DNA from: Sulfurospirillum sp. UCH001
Lineage (GTDB): Bacteria; Campylobacterota; Campylobacteria; Campylobacterales; Sulfurospirillaceae
Direction of reading: 5' to 3'
Length of the DNA stretch: 64,000 bases
NCBI RefSeq assembly: GCF_001548035.1
Contig: NZ_AP014723.1
Span: 1,612,001 to 1,676,000, forward strand
In this document: positions 26,036 through 34,990 of the stretch, piece by piece
Layout: the number at the start of each line of letters is the position of its first letter
Numbering within the stretch: the first letter of the stretch is position 1
The notes under the pieces: generated by a model
What the model was told of the DNA's origin: nothing
The model's input: the letters and a program-made list of their open reading frames with translations, nothing else
Database searches by the model: none
Translations under genes and position numbers: made by a program

Positions 26036-27925
26036 ATGAGAACCTACAACTTTTGCTATGAAACAGGTGTACTGCAAGACATCATTGATTTTTCGTTGTT
26101 TGAGCATGAAAACAACGTGTTGGTGCAGATCTTTTGCGGTCAAGATAAAGAGGTATTGACATACCTAACGGGGGTTATTTTAAGTCACATTCCAAAAGCG
26201 ATTTGTATTGGTACAACGACTGATGGTGAAATTTATGGCGACTCTATAACCACACTACGTAGTGTTATCTCCATTAGCATTTTTGAACACACTTTCATTA
26301 AAACTGCTTACATACAAGATAAAGACTCATTCCAATGTGGCGTAAAATTGGCATCAGAGTTGGTTACGCCAAACACAAAACTGCTTATTCTTTTTTCTGA
26401 TGGCACACGTATGAATGCCGAAGAGTTTTTGCATGGTATCGAGTCTTTCAATGCGACTATTCCTATTTGTGGTGGTATGGCAGGAGATAATGGCAAATTT
26501 GAGCGAACTTTCATCTCCTCACAAAACACGATTCTTAGTGAAGGAATCGTAGGGGTTTCGCTCAATTCCGATATTTTGAAAGTAGCGACCGATTATAAAT
26601 TTGACTGGAAACCTATAGGACTCAAACATACCATAACAAAAGTTCGCGATAACAGAGTCTATCTTATCGATGACATGAAAGCAGCCTATTTTTACGATAA
26701 ATACTTAGGTTGCAATTTCTCACGCATCGAGTTTCCACTCATTCTTGAAAAACATGGTGTCATCATGGCACGCGCTGTCATTGGCAAACACGAAGACGGA
26801 AGCTTGAGTTTTAGTGGAAACCTCGAAGAAGGTGACCAGGTGCGTATTGGGTTTGGGGATGCCGAATCTTTGATAAAAGACCCCATAGAGGTCTTAAAAA
26901 ACCTACATGCCATCGATATAGAAACCTTTTATGTTTTCTCCTGTATGGCACGCAGACGATTTATGCCTTTTCTAATCAAACTTGGCATCGGCTCCTTTTC
27001 AAAAATGGCACCAGCATCAGGCTTTTTTACCTATTCTGAGTTTTACCACTACAACGGACATAATAAGCTTCTCAACCAAACATTGACGGTTGTTGCACTA
27101 AGCGAATCTGAAAAAAATGTGTGCACTTTAGCGAGCGCACGCAATGATGATGCAAAGAAAAACCCTTTTTATTCTAAAACGATCGAATCTTTAACACATT
27201 TGGTTGAACAAAGCGCACGTGACTATGACAAACAGTCTAAGCGCCTAGAAAAACAGATGAACTACTCAAATAATTTGCTGACCTCTCACAGACAATTTTT
27301 GCGTTACACCGTTCATGAGATGAATACACCGCTTAATGCCATCATGAACAACATCGAACTCTATGAGATGGAATTTGGTAAAAATGCTTATTTGGAAAAC
27401 ATCGAAGTTGCTGTCAAAAATATCTTTTCTATGTACGATGATTTAAGTTATTTGGTAAAAAAAGACCATATTACCTATCTTAAACAAAACATCGATTTGG
27501 TGGACTATGTTCGTAGTCGTATTGACTTTTTTGCACAAGTGGCAAACAAAGCAAAATCCATGTTTGTTTTTGAAACCAATGCGGATGAGATGTTCATCCA
27601 TTTTAATGAGACAAAATTACAACGTATCATCGACAACAACATCACCAATGCCATCAAATACACGTTTGAAAATGAAAAAATCGTTGTATCTTTATATAAA
27701 CATGAAGAGAGTTGCCGTTTTACCATAGCATCTCATTCACGTAAAATTCAAGAACCTAAGAAAATCTTTGAAGAATACTACCGTGAAGAACAATCTCAAG
27801 ATGGCTTTGGACTAGGACTCAATCTCGTTAAAAGACTTTGTAAGGAAGAAAACGTGAAAATTACAGTGCATTCAGATGAAAACATAACGTCCTTTTCGTA
27901 TCAATTTAAAATCGAGAACGCATGA
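26036..27925 (+). CDS. FIST-domain cytoplasmic sensor histidine kinase
   Basis: A 629-residue soluble kinase. Residues 1-380 form FIST_N and FIST_C sensor domains (IPKAICIGTTTDGEIYGD, FNATIPICGGMAGDNGKFE, EFYHYNGHNKLLNQTLTVVAL). A coiled-coil linker leads to a HisKA box with His in YTVHEMNTPLNAIM and an HATPase domain (NNITNAIKYT, DGFGLGLNLVKRLC). No membrane helix is present. GGGAG at 26022-26026 is 9 nt before ATG 26036; the in-frame ATG at 26027 touches that site, so 26036 is preferred. FIST domains are thought to bind small ligands such as amino acids. It is divergent from the mop operon and coupled by ATGA to its regulator gene, suggesting control of that operon. Confidence 0.9.
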   Translation: MRTYNFCYETGVLQDIIDFSLFEHENNVLVQIFCGQDKEVLTYLTGVILSHIPKAICIGTTTDGEIYGDSITTLRSVISISIFEHTFIKTAYIQDKDSFQCGVKLASELVTPNTKLLILFSDGTRMNAEEFLHGIESFNATIPICGGMAGDNGKFERTFISSQNTILSEGIVGVSLNSDILKVATDYKFDWKPIGLKHTITKVRDNRVYLIDDMKAAYFYDKYLGCNFSRIEFPLILEKHGVIMARAVIGKHEDGSLSFSGNLEEGDQVRIGFGDAESLIKDPIEVLKNLHAIDIETFYVFSCMARRRFMPFLIKLGIGSFSKMAPASGFFTYSEFYHYNGHNKLLNQTLTVVALSESEKNVCTLASARNDDAKKNPFYSKTIESLTHLVEQSARDYDKQSKRLEKQMNYSNNLLTSHRQFLRYTVHEMNTPLNAIMNNIELYEMEFGKNAYLENIEVAVKNIFSMYDDLSYLVKKDHITYLKQNIDLVDYVRSRIDFFAQVANKAKSMFVFETNADEMFIHFNETKLQRIIDNNITNAIKYTFENEKIVVSLYKHEESCRFTIASHSRKIQEPKKIFEEYYREEQSQDGFGLGLNLVKRLCKEENVKITVHSDENITSFSYQFKIENA

Positions 27926-28590
27926 AAATACTTTTATTAGAAGACGACATACTTCTTAACGAATCTATCGCAAAGTACCTGACAACCATTGGTCATGTCA
28001 TCACGTCTGTACGAGATGGCAACGTCTGTTTAGAAATCTTGGAAAAAGAGAAGTTTGACCTACTCGTTTTCGATATCAATGTTCCCAACATCGATGGACT
28101 CAGCATTTTAGAAAAATTACACGCACAAAAGAAAATCATACCTATTATTTTTATTTCAACGCTTATCGACATTGAAGACATCTCAAGAGCGTTTGAACTT
28201 GGGTGTTATGACTACTTGAAAAAACCGTTTCATCTCAAAGAGCTTGGTATCCGTATTGACCGCATTTCAAAAACTGCTAAAAAAGAGATGCACCACAAAG
28301 TCCTCTCTTCTGCATACAGCTTTGATTGTGAGACGATGACACTTTACTTTAACAAAGAACCTCAAGTACTCTCAAAACGACAACTTCAAATCATAGAGTT
28401 TTTAACACACAACCGAGGTTTTGTCTGTAGTTATGATATGTTTAGAGAAAGTGTTTGGGGAGATTGCGATATGTTCGTAGATGACGCTACCATACGAACA
28501 GAGATCAATCGTTTGAAAAATCATCTTAAAGAAGATTTCATCGTGAATGTGAGAGGCATTGGGTATATGGTAAAAACGCCTTGTCTTTAA
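27922..28590 (+). CDS. OmpR-family response regulator partner of the FIST kinase
   Basis: A 222-residue regulator. The receiver domain has LLLEDDILLNES, the phosphoacceptor Asp in LLVFDINVPNIDG, and the Lys in CYDYLKKPFHLKE. A winged-helix DNA-binding domain follows (LSKRQLQIIEFLTHN, TIRTEINRLKNHL, GIGYMVKTP). ATG overlaps the stop of the kinase gene. The pair has no target genes behind it on the same strand: the next gene, encoding a cytosine deaminase, is convergent. The divergent mop operon is therefore the most natural target, and the ATATGC-N7-GCATAT sites are candidate binding sites (inference). Confidence 0.93.
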   Translation: MKILLLEDDILLNESIAKYLTTIGHVITSVRDGNVCLEILEKEKFDLLVFDINVPNIDGLSILEKLHAQKKIIPIIFISTLIDIEDISRAFELGCYDYLKKPFHLKELGIRIDRISKTAKKEMHHKVLSSAYSFDCETMTLYFNKEPQVLSKRQLQIIEFLTHNRGFVCSYDMFRESVWGDCDMFVDDATIRTEINRLKNHLKEDFIVNVRGIGYMVKTPCL

Positions 28591-28596
28591 ACGCTT

Positions 28597-29034
28597 CTAT
28601 ACACCAATATCTTCATTCCACAGTTCTGGATTTTTTTGTATAAAAGCTTCCATCAGCTCACGACATTTTGAGTCGTTGAGGACATCAACCTCAACCCCTC
28701 GTGACCTGACATACGCTTCTGGTCCACGAAAAGTTTGGTTCTCACCAATCACCACTTTTGGAATGCCATAGAGTAAAACGGCACCACTGCACATATCGCA
28801 CGGCGATAACGTCGAATAAAGAGTAGCTTTACGATAATCACGCGCACTCAAACGCCCCGCATTTTCCAAACAGTCCATCTCCGCATGTAAGATAGCACTC
28901 CCTTTTTGAACCCTACGGTTATGCCCACGCCCTACGATTTTACCGTCTATCACCAGCACCGAACCTATGGGTATACCGCCCTCAGCCAAACCTTTTTGGG
29001 CTTCTTCTATGGCCGCTTCTAAAAATTTATCCAT
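28597..29034 (-). CDS. Cytosine deaminase of the yeast Fcy1 type
   Basis: A 145-residue zinc-dependent deaminase: HAE in ILHAEMDCLENAGRL and the PCxxC pair in LSPCDMCSGAVLLYGIP. The sequence follows yeast cytosine deaminase as I recall it over its whole length, including QKGSA-LH-E, LENxGRL, TLSPCDMC, the substrate-gating C-terminal helix region and the terminal W-EDIG. This differs from tRNA-adenosine deaminase TadA, which lacks those features, and from bacterial CodA, an unrelated amidohydrolase. ATG 29034 has an AAAAGG tract about 10 nt upstream; a TTG at 29079 in the same frame has no good site. It would salvage cytosine to uracil plus ammonia. The neighbouring sirtuin gene is upstream. 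Confidence 0.85.
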   Translation of the reverse strand: MDKFLEAAIEEAQKGLAEGGIPIGSVLVIDGKIVGRGHNRRVQKGSAILHAEMDCLENAGRLSARDYRKATLYSTLSPCDMCSGAVLLYGIPKVVIGENQTFRGPEAYVRSRGVEVDVLNDSKCRELMEAFIQKNPELWNEDIGV

Positions 29035-29103
29035 CGTTTTTGCCTTTTTCGTGTGTATATTTTGTTCTATGAAAGCCAAAAAGCTTGCTTCTCTCTTAGC
29101 TAT

Positions 29104-29799
29104 TCAAGTTTTTAAAAACCTCTCCACATCCACAACGATCTCATCTATCGCCTCAGTCGCTTTTTTATAAAGTACTTTAGTATAGACACGTTCATTAATG
29201 GCATCACTTTTTTCTAAATTATTGAGGATGGAAATTTTAACATGACGGGCGAAATGATCCATAGCAACAACATTGCCGCTAGAGCCGATGATGGCTAGAA
29301 ACTCGCAGTCTTGCATAGCGTCATAAAGGTGTTCATACATGGGAGCGGCTTCGCCAAAGAAGACGATGTCAGGGCGAAAGGAACCACCACAGTTTTGGCA
29401 ACTTAGCTCTCTTTCTTGTTTGGTATAGCCTATAAGATGGGTTGCGCCGCACTCTTCGCAGCGAAGTCTTGGTAAAAAGCCGTGCAAGTGTAAAATGTCT
29501 TTGCAACCTGCTCGTTCGAACAAGTCATCGACATTTTGGGTGATGATGGCGATATCTTTTGAGTATTTTTCTTGAAGTTTTGCGATAGCATAATGCGCAG
29601 CATTGGGCATTACAGAGTCTAATTGTTCACGTCTAGCATCGTAAAATGTAAGGGTGTTTTCCCTATTCCAGTTCAAACACCCTGCCGTACATATCTCTTC
29701 GATGCGGTACTTTTCCCACAGTCCATCAGCATCTCGAAATGTGGAAAGCCCACTCTCAGCACTAATGCCTGCACCTGAGAAAATAACAACTTTTGCCAT
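29104..29799 (-). CDS. cobB: NAD-dependent protein deacylase, sirtuin (CobB-like)
   Basis: A 231-residue Sir2 enzyme. NAD-binding motifs GAGISAESGLSTFRDADGLW and TQNVDDLFERAG are present, as is the catalytic His in ILHLHG. The structural zinc is held by CEEC and CQNC. The segment TFYDARREQL holds Tyr and Arg at the Y-x-x-R spacing that marks class III sirtuins (E. coli CobB, SIRT5), which bind succinyl or malonyl lysine as well as acetyl lysine. It acts in the cytoplasm on acylated proteins such as acyl-CoA synthetases. The gene precedes the cytosine deaminase gene by 70 bp on the same strand. Confidence 0.94.
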   Translation of the reverse strand: MAKVVIFSGAGISAESGLSTFRDADGLWEKYRIEEICTAGCLNWNRENTLTFYDARREQLDSVMPNAAHYAIAKLQEKYSKDIAIITQNVDDLFERAGCKDILHLHGFLPRLRCEECGATHLIGYTKQERELSCQNCGGSFRPDIVFFGEAAPMYEHLYDAMQDCEFLAIIGSSGNVVAMDHFARHVKISILNNLEKSDAINERVYTKVLYKKATEAIDEIVVDVERFLKT

Positions 29800-29812
29800 C
29801 GTTTATGTACGA

Positions 29813-30070
29813 CTATTTTTCGTCTTTATCTTTTTTCGTTTTATCTTTTACTTTTTCTTCTTTCTCTTTTGCTTTCGACTTGGTCGCTTTTTCAGTCTCT
29901 TTTTTCACGTCTTGTTTAGTGTCAAGTTGGCTTTTTTTCGTCTCAATCTCTTGTCTTTGAGCATCTTGGCGAACCTGCACTTCTTGTTTAACCTTTTCAT
30001 CACTGACACCACCGCTAACAGCAAATACCAATGAAGCTAATGCCATTGAAGCAACTAAACTTTTAATCAT
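29813..30070 (-). CDS. Small exported Lys/Glu-rich protein, unknown function
   Basis: An 85-residue protein with a clear signal peptide (MIKSLVASMALASLVFAVSG) followed by a mature part of about 65 residues made almost wholly of Lys, Glu, Asp, Gln and Thr in a heptad-like pattern, so probably one long periplasmic helix. It contains no cysteine and no known motif. GGAGG precedes its ATG. The sirtuin gene lies 13 bp downstream. It may be a periplasmic scaffold or stress protein; nothing in the sequence decides this. Confidence 0.7.
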   Translation of the reverse strand: MIKSLVASMALASLVFAVSGGVSDEKVKQEVQVRQDAQRQEIETKKSQLDTKQDVKKETEKATKSKAKEKEEKVKDKTKKDKDEK

Positions 30071-30106
30071 TTGACCCTCCTCAAATAAATATGAAAATAT
30101 TATAAC

Positions 30107-33100
30107 TCAAACATTAAAATAAAGTGCTTCTTTATGATGCATCACGATAGCCGTTGTACTTTGCTCTGGGTGGATTTGGAACGTCTCACTCAAATGAATT
30201 CCAAATTCTTCAGGCTTAAGAAGATCAAAGATCACTTTGGTATCTTCCAAAGCAGGACATGCTGGGTAACCAAACGAGTAGCGACACCCATGATAGCGCT
30301 TCATCTGTACATCACGAAGACTATGTCCCTCATGCTCTGCTATACCTAAGTCTAGGCGTATCTGTTTATGCACGATCTCTGCTAACGCTTCTGCAAGCTC
30401 AACACCTAGTCCATGTACAAAGAAGTACTCGGTAAAGTTGCCCGCATCGTACAACTCTCTTTCATACGCTGAAAACTTTTCACCCGCACTGACACATGTC
30501 AAAGCCAAAACATCATGGCGATCAGGGCTTATAAAGTCACTCAGAGAACGATACGGAGCTCTGTTTTGACGTGGAAAATCAAACACTTTGATGGCTCGTT
30601 CTTTAATCGTCTCAATGCCCTCACGGTTGACCTGAGCGTCACTAAAGTACCCCTCACTTTCATCAAAAAGATAAAGATGGTTTTCATGAGAACGTACAGG
30701 ATAATACCCATAAATGATAGTCGGCTCAAACAGCCCGAGTCGCTCAATGTCCGCTTTCACGCGCTCAAAAGTCGGCCACAATACCTCATCGAGCTGTTTT
30801 TGCTTCTCTTCTTTGCTCTGCCCTTTTCCACTGTACCCCCAACGCTGAGCAAAGAGGATTTTGTGGTTGATCCATGAGTACGCCAACTCTTTAACGTCCG
30901 TTTTAAGCACACGTCTGCCCCAAAATGGAGGTGCCGGAATGGCAATGTCACGACTAGGCATTTTAAGCTCATCAAATGGCGGTATCTCTTTGGCTTCTTT
31001 ATTGGCTTTAGAGACACTGTTTTCAACGACTTTTCGGTTAAACGAGGTGTCGTAATTCTTCGCCTCAATGCGCCCCATCGCCTCAAGTCCCTCAAAGGCA
31101 TCTTTACAGTAGTAAATCGGTCCATCGTAAATCGGACGGCAGAAGTCCTCCACAAAGCTGTCGGTAAGGGCAGCACCGCCTAAAATGACAGGGATTTTAA
31201 TGCCCATCTTTTGCATCGCTTCAAGGTTTTCTTTCATGACATTCGTTGACTTCACCAAAAGCCCACTCATACCGATAGCATCGGCATTGTGCTCTTTCAG
31301 TGCTTCTAAAAACTGTTCAAGTTCTGCTTTAATACCGATGTTAATGACCTTAAAACCATTGTTACTTAAGATGATGTCCACAAGGTTTTTACCAACATCA
31401 TGCACGTCACCCTTTACCGTTCCGATGATAAGTGTCGTGGTTGTACTCTTCTCTGTTTTTGGAAGATAGGGTTGCAAATAGTCCACTGCCGCTTTCATAA
31501 CCTCAGCCGACTGAAGCACGAACGGCAACTGCATCTTGCCACTTCCAAAAAGCTCACCCACGACTTTCATCGCATCTATCAAGATTTCATTAACAATGAG
31601 TTCCGCTGCTATCTCATCTTTTGCAGTTGGTAAAAGAGTTAACATTCGTTCTTTGTCACCATCGATGAGAAGCGTAGAAATTTTCTCTTTTGTGCTCATT
31701 GCCTCATACGCGGCATCGCTCTCATCTTTGTTTTCAACAACGCCTGCAAAATGGTCAATAAATTTAAAGAGCGGGTCACCCTCTTCTCGTCTGTTGAACA
31801 ACAAGTTTTCACAGATTTTTTTATCTTCATCACTGATTTTGTGCATTGGAAGCGTATTTTTAACATTGACGATTGCCATGCTAAGCCCTGCTTCAACACA
31901 ATGGTGTAAAAAGACAGAGTTTAAGTATTCACGGGCGTGTTTTGCCAAACCAAAGGAGATGTTTGAAATACCAAGTACAAAGCCTACTTCTGGGTGCATT
32001 GCATGAAACTCACGAATTGCCTCAATCGTCTCAATTGCCGCTGTGTGGTACTCAGGATCACCACTTCCCACGGTAAATGTAAGAAGATCAAACACCAAAT
32101 CACCCGCGTTAATACCATGCTTTGTAGTAGCAAGCTGGAAAATACGCTCCGCCACAGCTATTTTTTGCTCTTTACTCTTTGCCATTCCCACTTCATCGAT
32201 CGTTAAACAAACGAGTGCCGCACCAAAACGCTTTGCTAAAGAGCACACTTTATCAAACTTTTCGATGCCATCTTCAAGGTTGACTGAGTTAATGATGGGC
32301 TTTCCGCCGATAAGCTTGAGCGAAACTTCAAGTGCTGGTACTTGCGTGGTATCTGGCATGAGTGGCAATGCTATCTTTTGCACATAACGGCTCATGACCT
32401 CTTTGGTGTCTTTATGCTCATCACGCCCTGCAAAGCCCACACTCACATCGATGCCATGCGCACCGCTTCGTACTTGTTGTTGTGCGACACTGAGCGTACC
32501 ATCGTAGTCTTCTGCTAAAAGTAGTTCTCGAAAGGCTTTTGAGCCTGTCGCGTTACTGCGCTCTCCGATGAGAAACGGCGCTGGGTCTTGTTTTAACGCT
32601 CTTGTCTCAAATAAAGAGGCGATGCTACGAGGCATCTCACCCTTAGGCGCAAGAGGCTTTTTACCCTCCACTCTTTTGGAAAGTTCTAAGATATGCTGAG
32701 GCGTTGTACCACAACAGCCACCGAGTATGGAAACTCCCGCAATTTCTGTAAATTTCTCTTGAAGCTCCGCAAATTCACGAGGTCCCATTGGGTAAAAGGT
32801 GTAACCGCCACGGTTTTGAGGAAGTCCTGCATTGGCATGGACACTGATAGGCTTACTCCAAACAGAACTAAGCGTCTTCACATGCTTTTCAACTTGTTCT
32901 GGTCCTGTTCCACAGTTGAAACCAAGACTTAAGATATCAAACGGCTCTAAAATCGCTGCAATAGTCGTAGCATCGGTTCCAATGAGCATCGTACCACTTA
33001 GCTCAATCGTGACTGAAACCATAATAGGAAGTTTGACCTTTAGCTCTTTTTGAACATCAGAAATAGCATGTAGTGCCGCTTTGATTTGAAGTGGATCTTG

Positions 33101-33577
33101 CGCTGTCTCAATCAAGAAAAGATCACATCCACCATCAACAACACCTCGCGCAGCAATTTTATACCCTTCATACATCTCATCATAGGCTATATGCCCTAAA
33201 GAAGGTAGTTTTGTTCCTGGTCCAAACGCAGCGGCACAAAAACGTGGCTTTTGTTCCGTTGCAAAATCAGCACACGCTTCTTTAACAATGCGCGCGCCTT
33301 CTTTGGCGAGTTCATAAGTACGTTCACCTATGCCATAATCTTCCAAAACCCATGGCAATGCGCCAAAGGTATTGGTTTTGATGATGTCTGCTCCTGCAAG
33401 CAAGTAGCCACGATGAATTTTTGAAATTTCTTCACGAGCGGTCATATTGAGCAGTTCATTACAGCCTTCTTTACCTTCCCATTGTTCAGGCGTAAGGCTT
33501 AGTGCTTGTATCTGCGTGCCCATTGCACCGTCGATGACTAAAACTTTTTCTTTGATGAGTTCTTGAAGTGTTGCCAA
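30107..33577 (-). CDS. metH: Cobalamin-dependent methionine synthase
   Basis: A 1156-residue four-module enzyme that moves a methyl group from methyltetrahydrofolate to homocysteine through cobalamin. The homocysteine module comes first, with Zn-binding Cys in LGFNCGTGP and ILGGCCGTTP. The folate (pterin-binding) module follows (IGERSNATGSKAF, SVNLEDG). The B12 module holds GTVKGDVHDVGKN with the cobalt-liganding His in DxHxxG, and the AdoMet reactivation module has the SFGYPACPALED signature. All modules appear complete. The start is TTG 33577, with AGGA 7 nt upstream and no earlier in-frame start near it. No riboswitch is seen in the short upstream region. Confidence 0.96.
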   Translation of the reverse strand: MATLQELIKEKVLVIDGAMGTQIQALSLTPEQWEGKEGCNELLNMTAREEISKIHRGYLLAGADIIKTNTFGALPWVLEDYGIGERTYELAKEGARIVKEACADFATEQKPRFCAAAFGPGTKLPSLGHIAYDEMYEGYKIAARGVVDGGCDLFLIETAQDPLQIKAALHAISDVQKELKVKLPIMVSVTIELSGTMLIGTDATTIAAILEPFDILSLGFNCGTGPEQVEKHVKTLSSVWSKPISVHANAGLPQNRGGYTFYPMGPREFAELQEKFTEIAGVSILGGCCGTTPQHILELSKRVEGKKPLAPKGEMPRSIASLFETRALKQDPAPFLIGERSNATGSKAFRELLLAEDYDGTLSVAQQQVRSGAHGIDVSVGFAGRDEHKDTKEVMSRYVQKIALPLMPDTTQVPALEVSLKLIGGKPIINSVNLEDGIEKFDKVCSLAKRFGAALVCLTIDEVGMAKSKEQKIAVAERIFQLATTKHGINAGDLVFDLLTFTVGSGDPEYHTAAIETIEAIREFHAMHPEVGFVLGISNISFGLAKHAREYLNSVFLHHCVEAGLSMAIVNVKNTLPMHKISDEDKKICENLLFNRREEGDPLFKFIDHFAGVVENKDESDAAYEAMSTKEKISTLLIDGDKERMLTLLPTAKDEIAAELIVNEILIDAMKVVGELFGSGKMQLPFVLQSAEVMKAAVDYLQPYLPKTEKSTTTTLIIGTVKGDVHDVGKNLVDIILSNNGFKVINIGIKAELEQFLEALKEHNADAIGMSGLLVKSTNVMKENLEAMQKMGIKIPVILGGAALTDSFVEDFCRPIYDGPIYYCKDAFEGLEAMGRIEAKNYDTSFNRKVVENSVSKANKEAKEIPPFDELKMPSRDIAIPAPPFWGRRVLKTDVKELAYSWINHKILFAQRWGYSGKGQSKEEKQKQLDEVLWPTFERVKADIERLGLFEPTIIYGYYPVRSHENHLYLFDESEGYFSDAQVNREGIETIKERAIKVFDFPRQNRAPYRSLSDFISPDRHDVLALTCVSAGEKFSAYERELYDAGNFTEYFFVHGLGVELAEALAEIVHKQIRLDLGIAEHEGHSLRDVQMKRYHGCRYSFGYPACPALEDTKVIFDLLKPEEFGIHLSETFQIHPEQSTTAIVMHHKEALYFNV

Positions 33578-33656
33578 GTCGAATTCCTAGTGTGTTATAA
33601 CATGTATATATGGTATCAAAACTTTGGTAAGGAGAGGCTAAAAGGTTTGGAGTAGT

Positions 33657-33693
33657 CCAAAGAGGCAATGTGCCTCTTTGGTTTTAGATTTTT
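33657..33693. terminator. Terminator hairpin between binding-protein gene and metH
   Basis: CCAAAGAGGC (33657-33666) pairs with GCCTCTTTGG (33672-33681) round AATGT. A T-rich run follows on the plus strand and the complementary A tract precedes the stem on the minus strand. It lies after the minus-strand binding-protein gene stop and before metH. Confidence 0.65.
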
Positions 33694-33702
33694 TAATATA
33701 AA

Positions 33703-34821
33703 TTAAGGGTTAACAGTAGATTTGTACACCGCTTTGCCATCTTTAATCTCTTTGATAACAGCAGAACGGGTTGCATTTCCTTTATCATCGATGCTGATAA
33801 AGCCTGAAACACCTTCAAATTTTGATGTTTTTCGGATTTCACCATTAACACAAACGCTATCTTCTGGGTTTGCACAACGATTCATCGCATCAACCATGAT
33901 GTTATACGCATCTGCACCTAAAGCTGTAAATGAGTTCAACTCTCTTTTACCTGTTTTTTTCTCATACGCAGCGATAAAATCTTTTGATTTTTGTGTTGGA
34001 GGTGCGCTGTGATCGAATGCATCAGTAAACATATATCCTTCAACCGCGTCCCCGCCTAAGTCAATAAACGTTTGATTTGCGACGCCATCGCCTGAAAAGA
34101 ACGGTTTATTGAAATCTGCTTGTTTCGCTTGACGCTTAATCATAGACGCTTCAGTATGGTAAACTGGTAAGAACACAAAATCAGCATTAAGCGCTTTTAT
34201 TTGAGAAATGACCGCTTTAAAATCTTTATCACCAGAACTGATACGAACTTCTTTAAGCACTTTTCCACCATTTTGAGTAAACGCTTGTGTAAAGGCTTTA
34301 GAAAGTCCTAAAGAGTAAACTTGTGCTTGGTCAGTCACAACCACAGCGGTTTTAAGCCCTAAATCTTTAGAAGCATAGTTTGCAACAACAGCTCCTTGAA
34401 ATGAGTCCATGAAACAAACGCGATTTGCATACGCTCTGTTTTCAGTGAGTTTGTCATTTGTTGCAGCAGGCGCAATCACAGGGATCTGTTTTTTATCTGC
34501 GATAGAGATAATTTGAGCGGTATTTGTACTAATCATTTCACCTACGATACCAACAACTTTATCGGATGTAATCAGTCTCGTTGTAGCATTCGCAGACTCT
34601 ACTTTATCACCTTTTGTATCGACTAAAACCAGCTTAACAGTGTCACCATTTTTAAGTTTTGGCTGCAATGTATTGGCAAGCTCAATTCCTTCGTATGCCA
34701 CTTGACCATAGCCCGCAAGTGCACCACTCATCGGTAAAATAACACCGACACTCACCTCTTTTGCTAAGACGCTTGTTGCCATAATAGCTGCAAGACTTAA
34801 CAATGTCATAGAAAAACGCAT
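33703..34821 (-). CDS. Branched-chain amino acid-type ABC substrate-binding protein, copy 1
   Basis: A 372-residue periplasmic type I binding protein (Peripla_BP_6/LivJ-like). A signal peptide is visible (MRFSMTLLSLAAIMATSVLA, mature start near KEVSVGVILPMSG). Typical blocks follow, such as AYEGIELANTLQPKL, TRLITSDKVVGIVGE and FKAVISQIKALNADFVFLP. ATG 34821 has AAAGGAG at the correct distance; the frame extends further but without support. No permease or ATPase gene accompanies it, so it must use a transporter encoded elsewhere or serve as a chemotaxis or sensor ligand-binder. It is a close paralogue, same length and architecture, of the protein encoded next upstream; the ligand is unknown. 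Confidence 0.93.
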   Translation of the reverse strand: MRFSMTLLSLAAIMATSVLAKEVSVGVILPMSGALAGYGQVAYEGIELANTLQPKLKNGDTVKLVLVDTKGDKVESANATTRLITSDKVVGIVGEMISTNTAQIISIADKKQIPVIAPAATNDKLTENRAYANRVCFMDSFQGAVVANYASKDLGLKTAVVVTDQAQVYSLGLSKAFTQAFTQNGGKVLKEVRISSGDKDFKAVISQIKALNADFVFLPVYHTEASMIKRQAKQADFNKPFFSGDGVANQTFIDLGGDAVEGYMFTDAFDHSAPPTQKSKDFIAAYEKKTGKRELNSFTALGADAYNIMVDAMNRCANPEDSVCVNGEIRKTSKFEGVSGFISIDDKGNATRSAVIKEIKDGKAVYKSTVNP

Positions 34822-34941
34822 CTTGTCTCCTTTAAAAAATTCCCAAGAAAGTGTAACACAACCAAGATTATGATTGCCCAAAGGCTAGCCTAAAAGTGCT
34901 ATTTTATCCAGTGAAAGTGACAAAAAAAGGATAGGATGAAG

Positions 34942-34973
34942 AAACGAAGAAGCAAAACGATGCTTCTTCGTTT
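34942..34973. terminator. Hairpin after binding-protein gene copy 2
   Basis: A 13-bp perfect stem, AAACGAAGAAGCA (34942-34954) with TGCTTCTTCGTTT (34961-34973), and a 6-nt loop. It lies 18 bp after the minus-strand stop at 34991. On the minus strand a run of seven T occurs about 18 nt beyond the stem. Confidence 0.6.
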
Positions 34974-34990
34974 GAAGTTTAGTGATAGAC

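Noticed and set aside
31536-32006. 156-codon plus-strand frame inside metH
   Set aside because: Antisense to the intact folate and B12 modules, with no independent support.
33578-33656. Possible cobalamin riboswitch before metH
   Set aside because: The region is too short and has no B12-box; only a ribosome binding site and promoter-like sequence fit.
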